64,000 nucleotides of DNA from Fulvimarina manganoxydans (GCF_900176465.1 NZ_FWXR01000001.1:372001-436000); one strand, 5' to 3'; shown: positions 17,578 through 27,760, counted from the stretch's first letter. Notes: generated by a model not told the origin, from the sequence alone. Numbers and translations: made by a program.

Positions 17578-20286
17578 TCAAGCCTCGGAAAGCTCGGTCT
17601 CGGCCGGCTGCGGCTCGGCTCTTTTCGCATCCACGATCGCCTTGATCTCGCTCCGGCAGGAACCGCAATTGGTGCCGGCCTTCAGATGCCGACCGACGGC
17701 CTCGACCGACAGGGCCTGACCGGAGACGACGGCCGCCGCGATCTCGTTGACGCCGATCGAGAAGCAGGCGCAGACGATCGCGCCGGGGTCCGGCCTGTCC
17801 GCGCCGGTGCGACCGGCCAGAAGATGGGCGCGGGAGACGCCGGTCGCCTCGCTCGCTCTAGCGTCCGCGTCGATCTGGCCGACGGCCCAGTTTCGGGCGA
17901 CGGCGACCGGCTCGCGCGCGATCCAGAGCGCGCCGACAAGGCGGCTTCCTTCGAAGGCGGCGAAGCGATGGGTGCCGGTCTTCGCATCGCTATAGGCGAC
18001 GAATTCGGCCTCTTGCGAGGGCGCGATGATATGGCGCGCAAAGTCCGCCGCATCGCCGAGAACCTCGAGCCCGGCAAGCTCCGTTCGCCAGCCGGCACCC
18101 GTGCGGGCGGTGACCAGATAGTCCGACGCGCTTGTTTCGGGGCGGTTCAGGCTGACGGCGAAGCCGTACCAGCTTGCGCGAAAGCGAGAGAGGGTGACGG
18201 GCGTGTTCTTCAGGCCCGGCTGGCCGGATATTGGGTCGAAGGACGGGCGCACGACCGCGTCGATCCGCCCGGTTCCGGCGAATTCTCCGCTCCAATGGAT
18301 GGGCACGAAGACAGAGCCACGCATTTGTCGTTTCGTGAAGAGACAGCGCACCGTCGCAGAGCCATGGGCCGAGCGGATCGTGACGAGATCGGCCGGCTTC
18401 AAGCCAAGCTGCTTGCCGTCTTCGGGATGAAGCTCGGCGAAGGGCTCGGCGATATGGGCCGAGAGCCGCGCGCTGCGGCCGGTTCGGGTCATGGTGTGCC
18501 AATGATCGCGCACCCGTCCCGTATTGAGGACGAATTCGCCGTTCGCCGCCGTCTCCCGGACCGGTGCGCGGACCGCGACGAAGCGGGCTCTTCCATCAGG
18601 ATGATAAAAGCGACCATCGGCGAAGAAGCGCTTTTCGCCAATTTCGTTGTCGGACGCTTTCACCGGCCACTGTACGGGGTCCAAGGCGTCGTAGTCATCG
18701 CTCGCGAGCCCAGCGAGGCCGCCGATATCGAAATCGCGGCTCCCCTCGTTGCGATAGGCCGAGAGCCTTGCATGTTCGTCAAAGACCTCGGCCGCATTGG
18801 TGAAATCGAAGCCGGAAAAGCCCATGCGCCGACCGACCTCGGCAAAGATAGCCCAATCGGGCCGCGCTTCGCCGGGCAGCGGCAGGAAGGGGCGCTGACG
18901 CGAGATGCGGCGCTCGGAATTCGTCACCGTCCCATCCTTCTCGCCCCAGGCGGCGGCCGGCAGCGCCACATGGGCAAAGGGCAGCGTGTCGTTGCGCGAG
19001 ACGACGTCGGAGACGACGACCAGCGGGCAGGCGGCGAGCGCGGCCTTCACTCGGTCGGCGTCCGGCATCGAGACGACCGGATTGGTGCCGGCGATCCAGA
19101 TCGCCTTGACCTTGCCGGTCTCGACCGCCCGAAACAAGTCGACAGCCTTCAAGCCGGGCTTTCGCGCAATGTTCGGCGCCTGCCAGAATTCGCCGACAAG
19201 CGCTCGGTCGTGCGGGTTCTCGATCGCCATATGGGCGGCGAGCTGATTGGCGAGACCGCCGACCTCGCGCCCGCCCATGGCATTGGGCTGGCCGGTAATG
19301 GAGAAGGGCCCCATGCCCGGCCGCCCGATCCGACCCGTGGCGAGATGGCAATTGATGATGGCATTGACCTTGTCGGTCCCGCCGACCGATTGGTTGACGC
19401 CCTGACTATAGACAGTGACGACCTTCTCCCGCGCCGTGAAGAGATCGTAGAAGGCTCGGATCTCAGCTTCGCCGAGCCCTGTCGCGGCGGCGACCTTGGC
19501 GACGGGGAAGGCGCGCGAGGCGCGCAAGGCGTCGACGAAGCCCTCCGTGTGGCGCGCGACGAAGTCGCAGTGGACGGCGCCGCCCTCCGCGATCGCGTAA
19601 AGGAGGCCTGAAAAGAGGGCCGTGTCCCCATCGGGTTCGATCGCCAGATGCATGTCGGCGATCTCGGCGCTGGCGGTGCGGCGCGGATCGATCAGAACGA
19701 TCTTCATGGCGGGACGGGCCGCCTTGGCGGCGGCGAGGCGCTGATAGGTGACCGGATGGCACCAGGCAAGATTGGAGCCGACGAGGATGACGAGATCGGC
19801 CTCTTCGAGATCGCGATAAGTTCCGGGCACCGTATCGGCGCCGAAGGCTCTGCGGTGGCCAGCAACCGAGGAGGCCATGCAGAGCCGGGAATTGGTGTCG
19901 ATATTGCCGGAGCCGATGAAGCCCTTCATCAGCTTGTTCGCGACGTAATAGTCCTCGGTCAGGAACTGGCCGGAGACATAGAAGGCGACGGCATCCGGCC
20001 CGTCTTCTGCAATGACCCTGGAAAAGCCCGACGCGACGCGCTCCAGCGCCTCGTCCCAACTCGCCAGCCTGCCATCGACCCGCGGCGAAAGGAGGCGGTC
20101 CTCCAGCCCGATCGTCTCGCCTAGCGCCGAGCCTTTCGAGCAGAGCCGGCCGAAATTGGCCGGATGTTCGGGATCGCCGACGATCGAGACGTTGCCATCG
20201 GCCTCAGGGGTCGCCAGTACGCCGCAGCCGACGCCGCAATAGGCGCAGGTGGTGCGGATCGTCCCGGTCGTCGGCTTCATGTTCAT
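17578..20286 (-). CDS. nasA: Assimilatory nitrate reductase catalytic subunit with C-terminal BFD-like domain
   Basis: Cytosolic molybdenum enzyme reducing nitrate to nitrite, 902 residues. The N-terminus carries a [4Fe-4S] motif, CAYCGVGCGV with the fourth cysteine in GRLCSKG. It is followed by bis-MGD oxidoreductase domains (GSNLAWCHPVTYQR, GTNPVVSMPD) and a molydopterin dinucleotide-binding domain (HWHTMTRTGR). The last 70 residues contain a BFD-like [2Fe-2S] domain, CACFSIG then NCGSC. The ATG at 20286 has AAGGA ten bases upstream; an earlier in-frame ATG at 20325 lacks this. It is the last gene of the nitrate operon. Confidence 0.95.
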   Translation of the reverse strand: MNMKPTTGTIRTTCAYCGVGCGVLATPEADGNVSIVGDPEHPANFGRLCSKGSALGETIGLEDRLLSPRVDGRLASWDEALERVASGFSRVIAEDGPDAVAFYVSGQFLTEDYYVANKLMKGFIGSGNIDTNSRLCMASSVAGHRRAFGADTVPGTYRDLEEADLVILVGSNLAWCHPVTYQRLAAAKAARPAMKIVLIDPRRTASAEIADMHLAIEPDGDTALFSGLLYAIAEGGAVHCDFVARHTEGFVDALRASRAFPVAKVAAATGLGEAEIRAFYDLFTAREKVVTVYSQGVNQSVGGTDKVNAIINCHLATGRIGRPGMGPFSITGQPNAMGGREVGGLANQLAAHMAIENPHDRALVGEFWQAPNIARKPGLKAVDLFRAVETGKVKAIWIAGTNPVVSMPDADRVKAALAACPLVVVSDVVSRNDTLPFAHVALPAAAWGEKDGTVTNSERRISRQRPFLPLPGEARPDWAIFAEVGRRMGFSGFDFTNAAEVFDEHARLSAYRNEGSRDFDIGGLAGLASDDYDALDPVQWPVKASDNEIGEKRFFADGRFYHPDGRARFVAVRAPVRETAANGEFVLNTGRVRDHWHTMTRTGRSARLSAHIAEPFAELHPEDGKQLGLKPADLVTIRSAHGSATVRCLFTKRQMRGSVFVPIHWSGEFAGTGRIDAVVRPSFDPISGQPGLKNTPVTLSRFRASWYGFAVSLNRPETSASDYLVTARTGAGWRTELAGLEVLGDAADFARHIIAPSQEAEFVAYSDAKTGTHRFAAFEGSRLVGALWIAREPVAVARNWAVGQIDADARASEATGVSRAHLLAGRTGADRPDPGAIVCACFSIGVNEIAAAVVSGQALSVEAVGRHLKAGTNCGSCRSEIKAIVDAKRAEPQPAETELSEA

Positions 20287-20325
20287 CTGTTTGATGTCCT
20301 TCTTCGAACGGGCCGGGTGCGCCAC

Positions 20326-22083
20326 TCAACCTGCCGCAAGGGCGGCGAGCGCGATGAAAAGGGCAATCGCCAGACTGAGAGAGAGCCCTTGCCAGAAACG
20401 CAGCGGGTCACGCTCGGCGAGGGCCAAGCCGCGCTTGTCGACAAAGGCGGGATTGGGATGGGTCAGATCGTGGAGGAATTCCGCGATGTCGCCATGGCGT
20501 TTCTCCGGGTCGATGGCGACGGCCTTCTTCAGCGCGCCTTCGATCCAGTCCGGCACGTGGCGATCCTCCGACCCCGCCGGACGATAGGCGAGCCGTCGCT
20601 GGTCGCGTCGGGTGCGCGTGCGGGTAACGTCGAGGCCGTAGGGCAGCCGGCCCGTCAGCATTTCGTAGGTGAGGACGCCGAGCGAGAAGAGGTCCGAGCG
20701 CTCGCGTCCGACCGAGCCGAGAAAGGCTTCCGACGCCGCATATTGGAGTGTCCCGACCGGCGCCTCGGCCATGGCGACGGCGCGGCCCTCCTCAACGCCC
20801 GCGACCCTTGCTGCGCCGAAGTCGATCAAGGTGACATGGCCGTCCGCGTCGAGAAGGACGTTTTCGGGCCGCAAGTCCTGATGGACGATCTGGCGGCGAT
20901 GCAGGGCGAGAAGACCCTTGCCGATGCCGATGACGATATCCTGAACGCTTTGGAGGTCCGGCGCCGGGTGGTCGCGCATCCAGTCCTTGAGCGTGCGACC
21001 CTTGACGAGCGCCATGGTCGTATAGAGCGCAGAGCGCGGGCGCTTTCGCGGATGGGCCTTCAGGAGATGGGGGTTAGAAACCCGCGCGGCGATCCATTCC
21101 TCCATCAGGAAGCGTCTGCGCGCGGTGGCGTCGTCGCGAAGATCGGAGGCGAGAATCTTCAGCGCGCAGCGCTCGCCGCTCGCCGCCTCGCGCGCCTGAA
21201 AGACATGGCTGCGCGCGCTCGCATGCAGGAGTTCTTCCAGATGCCAGCCGTCCAACCTGTCGCCGACGGATGGCATGATGGAAGGAGGCTCCAGATCGGC
21301 CTCGGCAAGGTTTTCGGCGGCGTCGATCTCGGGCAGCCGATCGACGCGCACGATCTGGATGGTGATGTTGTCCCGGCTGCCGGCCGCCAGCGCGTCGGCG
21401 GCAATCGTCCTCGCCGCGCCCGGGAGATCGTTATGGCCGCGTCGCAGCGCGCGGGCGAGATCCGTCGGCGCCAGAACCTCGTGGACACCGTCCGTCGTCA
21501 TCAGGAAGACGTCGCCCTCGACGAGATCGAGGGCGCGATAATCAATCTCCACATGGGCGCCCATGCCGAGGGCGCGCGCGAGATAGGAGCGCTCGGCGGA
21601 GAGAACGAGCCGATGATCCTCGGTCAAGGTTTCGAGGCTCTCGCCCACCAGACGGCTGATCCGGGCATCACCGACATGGAAGAGGTGAGCCTTGCGCGCT
21701 TTCAGGACGAGGGCGCTGAAGGTGGTGACATGGCCGCGATCGGGGCCGCGATCGAGATCGGCCGCCGTGCCCGAGGCAATCCGGGCCCGGCGTGTCTCGC
21801 CATGGAGCCAGGAATTGGTCGCCGCGATGACGCGGCTTGCCGCGGTCTTGGCCGTCCATGCGTCGGAGGTCGCGTAATAATCCGTGAGGAAGCTTCTGAC
21901 GGCGGATTCGGCGGCAATGCGCCCGAAGGCGGAGGACGAGATGCCGTCGGCAATGGCGATCGCGATGCCCTTCAGGGCAAGGGCTGGTCCATCCGGGATG
22001 ATCGCGCCGTGGAAATCCTGGTTCTCGGCCTTGGCGCCCTTGTCGGAATATTGACCGATGGTGATGGCGAGTTCGCTGGCCAT
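20326..22083 (-). CDS. Fused PP2C phosphatase / Ser-Thr kinase, tail-anchored
   Basis: A 585-residue bifunctional signalling protein. Residues 1-245 form a PP2C-type phosphatase, with metal-site aspartates in NQD (23), ADG (46), TTDG (198) and GSRDN (238). Residues about 275-530 form a Hanks-type kinase: Lys309 in CALKIL, HQD 401-403 where most kinases have HRD, Asn408, and DFG 421-423. A single hydrophobic segment at about 562-583 probably anchors it in the inner membrane. It sits between nirC and nasA, 39 bases before nasA. A comparable kinase gene accompanies nitrate assimilation genes in pseudomonads. A role in controlling transport or reduction is inference. Confidence 0.92.
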   Translation of the reverse strand: MASELAITIGQYSDKGAKAENQDFHGAIIPDGPALALKGIAIAIADGISSSAFGRIAAESAVRSFLTDYYATSDAWTAKTAASRVIAATNSWLHGETRRARIASGTAADLDRGPDRGHVTTFSALVLKARKAHLFHVGDARISRLVGESLETLTEDHRLVLSAERSYLARALGMGAHVEIDYRALDLVEGDVFLMTTDGVHEVLAPTDLARALRRGHNDLPGAARTIAADALAAGSRDNITIQIVRVDRLPEIDAAENLAEADLEPPSIMPSVGDRLDGWHLEELLHASARSHVFQAREAASGERCALKILASDLRDDATARRRFLMEEWIAARVSNPHLLKAHPRKRPRSALYTTMALVKGRTLKDWMRDHPAPDLQSVQDIVIGIGKGLLALHRRQIVHQDLRPENVLLDADGHVTLIDFGAARVAGVEEGRAVAMAEAPVGTLQYAASEAFLGSVGRERSDLFSLGVLTYEMLTGRLPYGLDVTRTRTRRDQRRLAYRPAGSEDRHVPDWIEGALKKAVAIDPEKRHGDIAEFLHDLTHPNPAFVDKRGLALAERDPLRFWQGLSLSLAIALFIALAALAAG

Positions 22084-22179
22084 GGGACGTGTTCGCCGAT
22101 GCCGAGTGAGAGACGGGAAAGGTCCGAAGGAGAGGCGAGCCCGGCCTTGGCCGGGCCCGATGCTTGATGGGTCTGTCGC

Positions 22180-23028
22180 TTATTCGGCCGGCTGGGCCGA
22201 GAGCGGGCTGACCGGACCGGCGGCCGCGCGGGCCTTCTTCGAGCCGTAATGGGTCGAATAGAGCGTTGCGCCAACAAAGGTCAGGCCGCCGACGAGATTG
22301 CCGATCACGGTCGGGATCTCGTTGTAAAGGAAGTAGTCCGTCCAGGTGAACTGACCGCCGAGGAAGATGCCGGACGGGAACAGGAACATGTTCACGATGG
22401 AATGCTCGAAGCCGAGATAGAAGAAGACGAGGATCGGCATCCACATGGCGATCACCTTGCCGGACACCGAGGTCGACATCATCGCCGCGACGACGCCGGT
22501 CGAGACCATCCAGTTGCACATGACGGCGCGGATGAAGAGCGTCAGCATGCCGCCGAAGCCGGCCGCGGCATAGCCGAGCGTGCGGCCTTCGCCGATATGA
22601 CCGATCTTCTGGCCGACCGCGTCCGGCGCATGGGTGAAGCCGGTGGTGAAGATGATCGCCATGAAGAGCGCGACGGTGAGGGCGCCGGCGAAATTGCCGC
22701 AGAAGACGAGACCCCAATTGCGCAGCAGGCCTTTCACGTCGCAGCCGGGACGACGGTCGAGAAGCGCGAGCGGGCAGAGGGTGAAGACGCCGGTCAGAAG
22801 ATCGAATCCGAGCAGATAGAGCATGCAGAAGCCGACCGGGAAGAGCAGGGCGCCGATCAGCGGATTGCCGGTGTTGACCGTGACCGTCACGGCGAAAGCG
22901 GCGGCAAGCGCGAGGATCGCGCCGGCCATATAGGCGCGGATGAGCGTATCCTTGGTGCTCATCATGATCTTCGCCTCGCCGGCATCGACCATTTTGGTCA
23001 CGAATTCCTGGGGTGCGAGATAGGACAT
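22180..23028 (-). CDS. nirC: Formate/nitrite channel-family transporter
   Basis: A 282-residue FNT-family protein with about six membrane helices, probably a pentameric channel. Typical features are AGAILALAAAFAVTV, the helix-break segment VTVNTGNPLIGALLFPVGF, NWGLVFCGNFAGAL and the HSIVNMF motif in GFEHSIVNMFLFPSG. Between nirD and the kinase gene, it most likely moves nitrite across the inner membrane, either uptake or release of excess. GGAG lies nine bases before the start. Confidence 0.93.
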   Translation of the reverse strand: MSYLAPQEFVTKMVDAGEAKIMMSTKDTLIRAYMAGAILALAAAFAVTVTVNTGNPLIGALLFPVGFCMLYLLGFDLLTGVFTLCPLALLDRRPGCDVKGLLRNWGLVFCGNFAGALTVALFMAIIFTTGFTHAPDAVGQKIGHIGEGRTLGYAAAGFGGMLTLFIRAVMCNWMVSTGVVAAMMSTSVSGKVIAMWMPILVFFYLGFEHSIVNMFLFPSGIFLGGQFTWTDYFLYNEIPTVIGNLVGGLTFVGATLYSTHYGSKKARAAAGPVSPLSAQPAE

Positions 23029-23080
23029 TCGAGAAGTCTCCTTGGTGTCTGGCGTCTGTCGTTTCGATGAGGAGGTCGGA

Positions 23081-23446
23081 TTATTCGGCCGCGACCGGAT
23101 AGGGCGCTTCGGCGCTCGCCTCTGTCAGCGACAGCTCGATCGCGCTGGTCTCGGGATCGATGCGAACCGAAAAGGCGCGGACAGCGCCCTCGTCGGGACC
23201 CAACACCTTCCCGCTCTTCAGCGAGATGACCATGTTGTGGAGCGGGCAGGTGACGGAGGTGTCGTGGACGATGCCCTGGGAGAGCGGGCCGCCCTTGTGG
23301 GGGCAGCGATCCTCGATCGCATAGACCTCGTCATCGGCCGTGCGGAAGACGGCGAGCCGGCCGAAGGGCGTCAGCACGCAGCGCGCGCCGAGCTTCGGAA
23401 TGTCGGTCAACTGGCCAATCCTGTGCCAAGATTTCGCGCTCGTCAT
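23081..23446 (-). CDS. nirD: Nitrite reductase small subunit, Rieske-type
   Basis: A 121-residue small subunit of the assimilatory NADH-nitrite reductase. A complete Rieske [2Fe-2S] ligand set is visible: CPHKGG and CPLHN. E. coli NirD is generally described as lacking cluster ligands, so here the subunit may carry electrons. The start overlaps the nirB stop in ATGA, indicating translational coupling and equal production. It acts in the cytosol with NirB. Confidence 0.94.
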   Translation of the reverse strand: MTSAKSWHRIGQLTDIPKLGARCVLTPFGRLAVFRTADDEVYAIEDRCPHKGGPLSQGIVHDTSVTCPLHNMVISLKSGKVLGPDEGAVRAFSVRIDPETSAIELSLTEASAEAPYPVAAE

Positions 23447-25893
23447 TCCGCTGCCTCCTTGAAGCTGGAGAGATCGGCCATCGGCCGGAATTCATGGGCG
23501 GCGACGGCGCCGCTCGCCCGCTCGGCCCAGGGGTCCTTGCGGTAGAAGGTCTGGCTGTAGGCGAAGCGGTCGAAATAGTGGCGGCGCTTGTCCAGATCAT
23601 CGACGATGGCGGCCTTGATGGAGTCCATGCCGACCCGCTTCAGCCACTTGTACATGCGCTCCAGATAATGGCCCTGCTCGCGATAGAGCTGGACGAGGGC
23701 GACGATGACTTCGAAGGCCTCGTCCTCGGTCGCGACCTGCGTCAAGACTTCCGTCCCCTTGATGTCGAGGCCGGCCGCGCCCGCAAAATGGATCTCGTAG
23801 CCGGCTTCGGTGCAGATCACGCCGACATCCTTGCAGGTGGCCTCCGCGCAGTTGCGCGGACAGCCGGAGACGGCCATCTTCACCTTGCCGGGTGTCCAGG
23901 AGCCCCACATGAACTTCTCGATGCGAATGCCGAGGCCAGTCGAATCCTGCGTCCCGAAGCGGCACCAGTCGGAGCCGACGCAGCTCTTCACCGTTCGAAG
24001 CGCCTTGCCATAGGCCGCGCCCGAGACCATGCCGGCAGCGTTCAGATCGGCCCAGACGGCGGGCAGATCCTCTTTCTTGACGCCAAGCATGTCGATGCGC
24101 GCGCCGCCGGTGCATTTGACCGAGGGGATGTCGAATTTCTCGACCACGTCTGCGATCGCCCGCAGCTCCTTGGCGCTGGTCATGCCGCCCCACATGCGCG
24201 GGACGACGGAATAGGTGCCGTCCTTCTGAATGTTGGCGTGGACGCGCTCATTGATGAAGCGCGACTGCTTGTCGTCAACATATTCGCCGGGCCAGTCAGC
24301 GACGAGGTAATAGTTCAGCGCCGGGCGGCATTTGGCGCAGCCACAGGAGGTCTTCCATTCGAGCTCCTGCATCACTTCGGGGATCGACTTCAGCTCTTTC
24401 GCCTTGATCAGACGCCGCACATCGCCATGGCCGAGATCGGTGCAGCCGCACATGGGCTTGACGGCATTGGGGTTGAAGCTGTCGCCAAGCGTCAGCGCCA
24501 TCAATTGCTCGACGAGGCCGGTGCAGGTGCCGCAGGAGGAGGACGCCTTGGTGTGGGCGCGCACGTCGTCGAGCGAGGTCAGGCCTTTTTCGGTAATCGT
24601 GCCGGTGATCTTGCCCTTGCACACGCCGTTGCAGCCGCAGATCTCCGCATCATCCGGCAAGGCTGCAACGGCCGCCATAGGGTCCAGCGGGGACCCTCCC
24701 TGATAGGCTTGGCCGAAGATCAGGGTCTCGCGCATCTCCGAGACCGGCGTGCGGTTCTTCATCAGGTCGAAGAACCAGTTGGAGTCGCTAGTATCGCCAT
24801 ACATGACGGCGCCGACGAGCCGGTCACCTTCGAGAACGAGGCGCCGATAGACGCCCTTGGCCGGATCGCGCAGCACGATTTCCTCGCGCCCTTCGCTTTC
24901 CGCAAAATCGCCGGCCGAGAAAAGGTCGCAACCCGTGACCTTCAGCTTGGTGGAGAGCTCCTTGACCGAAAAGCGCTCCTCCTCGTCGAGAAGCGATTTC
25001 GCCACGACCTTGGCCTGCTCGTAGAGGGGTGCGACGAGGCCGAACAATGTCCCCTCGAATTCAACGCATTCGCCGACGGCGTAGATGTCGGAGTCGGAGG
25101 TCCGCATGGTCGCATCGACCGTGATCGCGCGGCCGACCTCGAGCCCGGCCTCCTTGGCGAGTTGGACCGAGGGACGGATACCGACCGCCATGACGACCAG
25201 CTCCGCCTCGATGACCGTGCCGTCGGCAAGCTCGACGCCTTCCACATGGGACGTGCCGAGAATTTTCTGGGTCGACGCCTTGGTCAGGACGGCGATGCCG
25301 CGCCGTTCGAGATCCTTCTTCAGGAGATAGCCGGCGGCCTCGTCGAGCTGGCGCTCCATCAGATGGCCGGCCAGATGGACGACGGTCACGTCCATGCCGC
25401 GAAGGCGCAGGCCGGCGGCCGCTTCCAGTCCCAACAGCCCGCCGCCGATGACGACGGCCTTGGCGCCGGGCTTGGCGGATCTCTCGATCATGATGTTGGT
25501 GTCGTCGAGATCGCGATAGGCGATCACGCCGGGAAGGTCGCGCCCTTCGACCGGAACGATGAAGGGGACGGAGCCGGTGGCGACGATCAGCTTGTCATAG
25601 GGCACCTCGCCCTTTTCGCCGACCACGACCTTCCGGGCGCGGTCGATCGCGACGACCTTCTCGCCGAAGCGGCAGGTCACCTGGTTGTCGGTGTACCAAG
25701 CCTCGTCATGGGTGACGATGTCCTCGTAGCTCTTCTCGCCGGACAGGACCGGAGAGAGCATGATGCGGTTGTAATTGCCGCGCGGCTCGGCGTTGAAGAG
25801 CGTGATCTCGTAGGCCGTGGGGTCGGTCTCGAAGAGATGTTCGAGCACCCGGCCCGAGGCCATTCCAGCGCCGATGACGACGAGTTTCTGCAT
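23443..25893 (-). CDS. nirB: NADH-dependent assimilatory nitrite reductase large subunit
   Basis: Cytosolic enzyme reducing nitrite to ammonium with six electrons, 816 residues. The order is an FAD/NAD(P)-binding pyridine nucleotide oxidoreductase region (VVIGAGMASGRVLEH and GGGLLGLEAAAGLRL), two BFD-like cysteine clusters (CGCNGVCKG with SSCGTCTG, then MCGCTDLG with SCGCAKCRP), and sirohaem/[4Fe-4S] domains (CVGSDWC and CPRNC). The ATG at 25893 is preceded by AAAGGA. A longer in-frame opening to 25974 overlaps the transporter gene and is rejected. Confidence 0.96.
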   Translation of the reverse strand: MQKLVVIGAGMASGRVLEHLFETDPTAYEITLFNAEPRGNYNRIMLSPVLSGEKSYEDIVTHDEAWYTDNQVTCRFGEKVVAIDRARKVVVGEKGEVPYDKLIVATGSVPFIVPVEGRDLPGVIAYRDLDDTNIMIERSAKPGAKAVVIGGGLLGLEAAAGLRLRGMDVTVVHLAGHLMERQLDEAAGYLLKKDLERRGIAVLTKASTQKILGTSHVEGVELADGTVIEAELVVMAVGIRPSVQLAKEAGLEVGRAITVDATMRTSDSDIYAVGECVEFEGTLFGLVAPLYEQAKVVAKSLLDEEERFSVKELSTKLKVTGCDLFSAGDFAESEGREEIVLRDPAKGVYRRLVLEGDRLVGAVMYGDTSDSNWFFDLMKNRTPVSEMRETLIFGQAYQGGSPLDPMAAVAALPDDAEICGCNGVCKGKITGTITEKGLTSLDDVRAHTKASSSCGTCTGLVEQLMALTLGDSFNPNAVKPMCGCTDLGHGDVRRLIKAKELKSIPEVMQELEWKTSCGCAKCRPALNYYLVADWPGEYVDDKQSRFINERVHANIQKDGTYSVVPRMWGGMTSAKELRAIADVVEKFDIPSVKCTGGARIDMLGVKKEDLPAVWADLNAAGMVSGAAYGKALRTVKSCVGSDWCRFGTQDSTGLGIRIEKFMWGSWTPGKVKMAVSGCPRNCAEATCKDVGVICTEAGYEIHFAGAAGLDIKGTEVLTQVATEDEAFEVIVALVQLYREQGHYLERMYKWLKRVGMDSIKAAIVDDLDKRRHYFDRFAYSQTFYRKDPWAERASGAVAAHEFRPMADLSSFKEAAE

Positions 25894-25970
25894 GGGAATT
25901 CCTTTCGATCGGCTCATGATCGATCTTCGGGATGGGCTTTTCGCGCCCGTGCTTTGGGGAGACTGAGGGC

Positions 25971-27740
25971 TCATGCGGCTTGTTGCCTCGATCCGCTTTC
26001 GCCCTTGGCCGCTTCGGCGTCGTTTGCTTCGGCCGGCTTCTTGCCATGGGCGCCGGTCTCGTATTCCTCGAGGAAGCTCAGAAGCTGCTGGCGATAGAGG
26101 TAGTAATCGGGATGTTCGAGAAGCGCCTTGCGGCTGCGCGGGCGCGGCAGGTCGACTTTCATGATCTTGCCGATTTTCGCCATCGGACCGTTGGTCATCA
26201 TGACCACGCGATCGGCGAGAAGGATCGCCTCGTCCACATCGTGGGTGACGCAGATCGCGGTGACCTGGGTGCGCTTCCAGACATCCATCAGAACGTCCTG
26301 CAGCTCCCAGCGCGTCAGGCTGTCCAGCATGCCGAAGGGCTCGTCGAGCAGGAGGAGCTTCGGAGACAGGGCGAAGGCGCGGGCGATGCCCACACGCTGC
26401 TTCATGCCGTTGGAGAGATCGGCGGCGCGGCGATGCATGGCATCGCCGAGGCCCACGCGGTGGAGGTAATGCTCGACGATGTCGCGGCGCTCGGCCGGCA
26501 TTGCGTTCGGATAGACCCGGTCGACGCCGAGGGCGACATTCTCGCGCGCCGTCAGCCAGGGCATGAGGGAGGGGGCCTGGAAGACGACGGCGCGATCGGG
26601 CCCGGCGCCCGAGACCTCGCGCCCATCGAGAACGATGCCGCCGGAGGAGATGTCGTTGAGCCCCGCCGCCATGGACAGGACCGTCGACTTCCCGCAGCCC
26701 GAATGGCCGATCAGCGAGATGAACTCGCCCTTCTCCATCTTCATGTCGAAGCCGTCGACGACGGTCAGCGGGCCCTTTGGCGTCGGATAGGTCTTGCGGA
26801 CCTCGAAGAACTCGACGAAGCCGCGCTCGATCGGCGAATGGGCGGCCTTCAGATAGGCTGCGGGGAGATCGGGTGACGGGGTGCGCTTCTTTGCGTCGAG
26901 GCTGATCGGGACGACATTGGGCAAGGCGACCGCATCGCCGGCCTCCTCACTCGCATGGCGGCCCTTTTCCATCAGATAATTGGTCACGTCCCGGCGCAGG
27001 CGCTTGAAGGTTTCGTCGCTGTTCATCGCCGTGCGCTCGCGTGGATGGGCGAGCGGTACGGAAAATGACGGCCCGAGCTTGGCGCGGGGGCCGGGGTCGA
27101 GCGGAATGATGCGGTCTGCGAGAAGGATCGCCTCGTCCACATCGTTCGTGATCAGGATGATCGTCTTCTTCTCAACCTGGCTGATCGCAGCGAATTCGTC
27201 CTGGAGTTTGGCACGGGTCAGGGCGTCGAGAGCGGACAGCGGTTCGTCGAGAAGCAGGATCTCCGGCTTCATGGCGAGCGCTCGGGCGACAGAGACGCGC
27301 TGGCGCATGCCGCCGGACAGTTCCGCCGGCTTGCGGTCGGCCGCATGGGAGAGGCCGACCATTGCGATGTATTTCTCGACGAGGGCCTGGCGCTCGGCCT
27401 TCGGGGCTTTGGCAAAGACGGAATCGACGGCGAGAGCCACATTGCCGCGCACCGAAAGCCACGGCATCAGGGAATAGGACTGGAAGACCAGACCGCGCTC
27501 GGGGCCGGGGCCTTCGACCTTCGCGCCCCGCATCAGAATGTCACCCTCATCCGGCGCGATCAGGCCCGCCAGCAGCGAGATCAGCGTCGTCTTGCCCGAG
27601 CCGGAGAAGCCCACGATCGCGACGAACTCGCCTTCCTTCACGGACAGGTCGACGCCACTGAGGATCTCGGCGCGGGTCTTGCCCTCGCCATAGGACTTCG
27701 ACACCGACTTCATCTCGATGATCGGGGAGGCATGGGTCAT
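25971..27740 (-). CDS. nrtCD: Nitrate ABC transporter ATPase with two fused ATP-binding domains
   Basis: A 589-residue protein with two complete ABC ATPase domains in tandem. Domain 1 (about 8-225): Walker A GFSGSGKT (44-51), signature LSGGM (141-145), Walker B ILLLDE. Its H-loop reads ITND, with Asn199 in place of histidine. Domain 2 (about 308-545): Walker A GHSGCGKS (345-352), signature LSNGM, Walker B LLLLDE, and an intact His500 in VTHD. It energises nitrate uptake through NrtB. The ATG at 27740 has GAGGGAG upstream. The symbol marks likeness to cyanobacterial NrtD/NrtC ATPases; here neither half has a solute-binding extension. Confidence 0.93.
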   Translation of the reverse strand: MTHASPIIEMKSVSKSYGEGKTRAEILSGVDLSVKEGEFVAIVGFSGSGKTTLISLLAGLIAPDEGDILMRGAKVEGPGPERGLVFQSYSLMPWLSVRGNVALAVDSVFAKAPKAERQALVEKYIAMVGLSHAADRKPAELSGGMRQRVSVARALAMKPEILLLDEPLSALDALTRAKLQDEFAAISQVEKKTIILITNDVDEAILLADRIIPLDPGPRAKLGPSFSVPLAHPRERTAMNSDETFKRLRRDVTNYLMEKGRHASEEAGDAVALPNVVPISLDAKKRTPSPDLPAAYLKAAHSPIERGFVEFFEVRKTYPTPKGPLTVVDGFDMKMEKGEFISLIGHSGCGKSTVLSMAAGLNDISSGGIVLDGREVSGAGPDRAVVFQAPSLMPWLTARENVALGVDRVYPNAMPAERRDIVEHYLHRVGLGDAMHRRAADLSNGMKQRVGIARAFALSPKLLLLDEPFGMLDSLTRWELQDVLMDVWKRTQVTAICVTHDVDEAILLADRVVMMTNGPMAKIGKIMKVDLPRPRSRKALLEHPDYYLYRQQLLSFLEEYETGAHGKKPAEANDAEAAKGESGSRQQAA

Positions 27741-27760
27741 GGTCGCAAGCTCCCTCAAGG

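Noticed and set aside
17464-19611. 715-codon plus-strand frame opposite nasA
   Set aside because: Nitrate reductase motifs on the minus strand are complete; the plus frame is a GC-rich antisense shadow without domains.
20164-22167. 667-codon plus-strand frame opposite the PP2C/kinase gene
   Set aside because: It overlaps a gene with intact phosphatase and kinase motifs and has no ribosome site or recognisable domain.
23494-26097. 867-codon plus-strand frame opposite nirB
   Set aside because: nirB and its cysteine motifs are unambiguous; long antisense frames are expected at this GC content.
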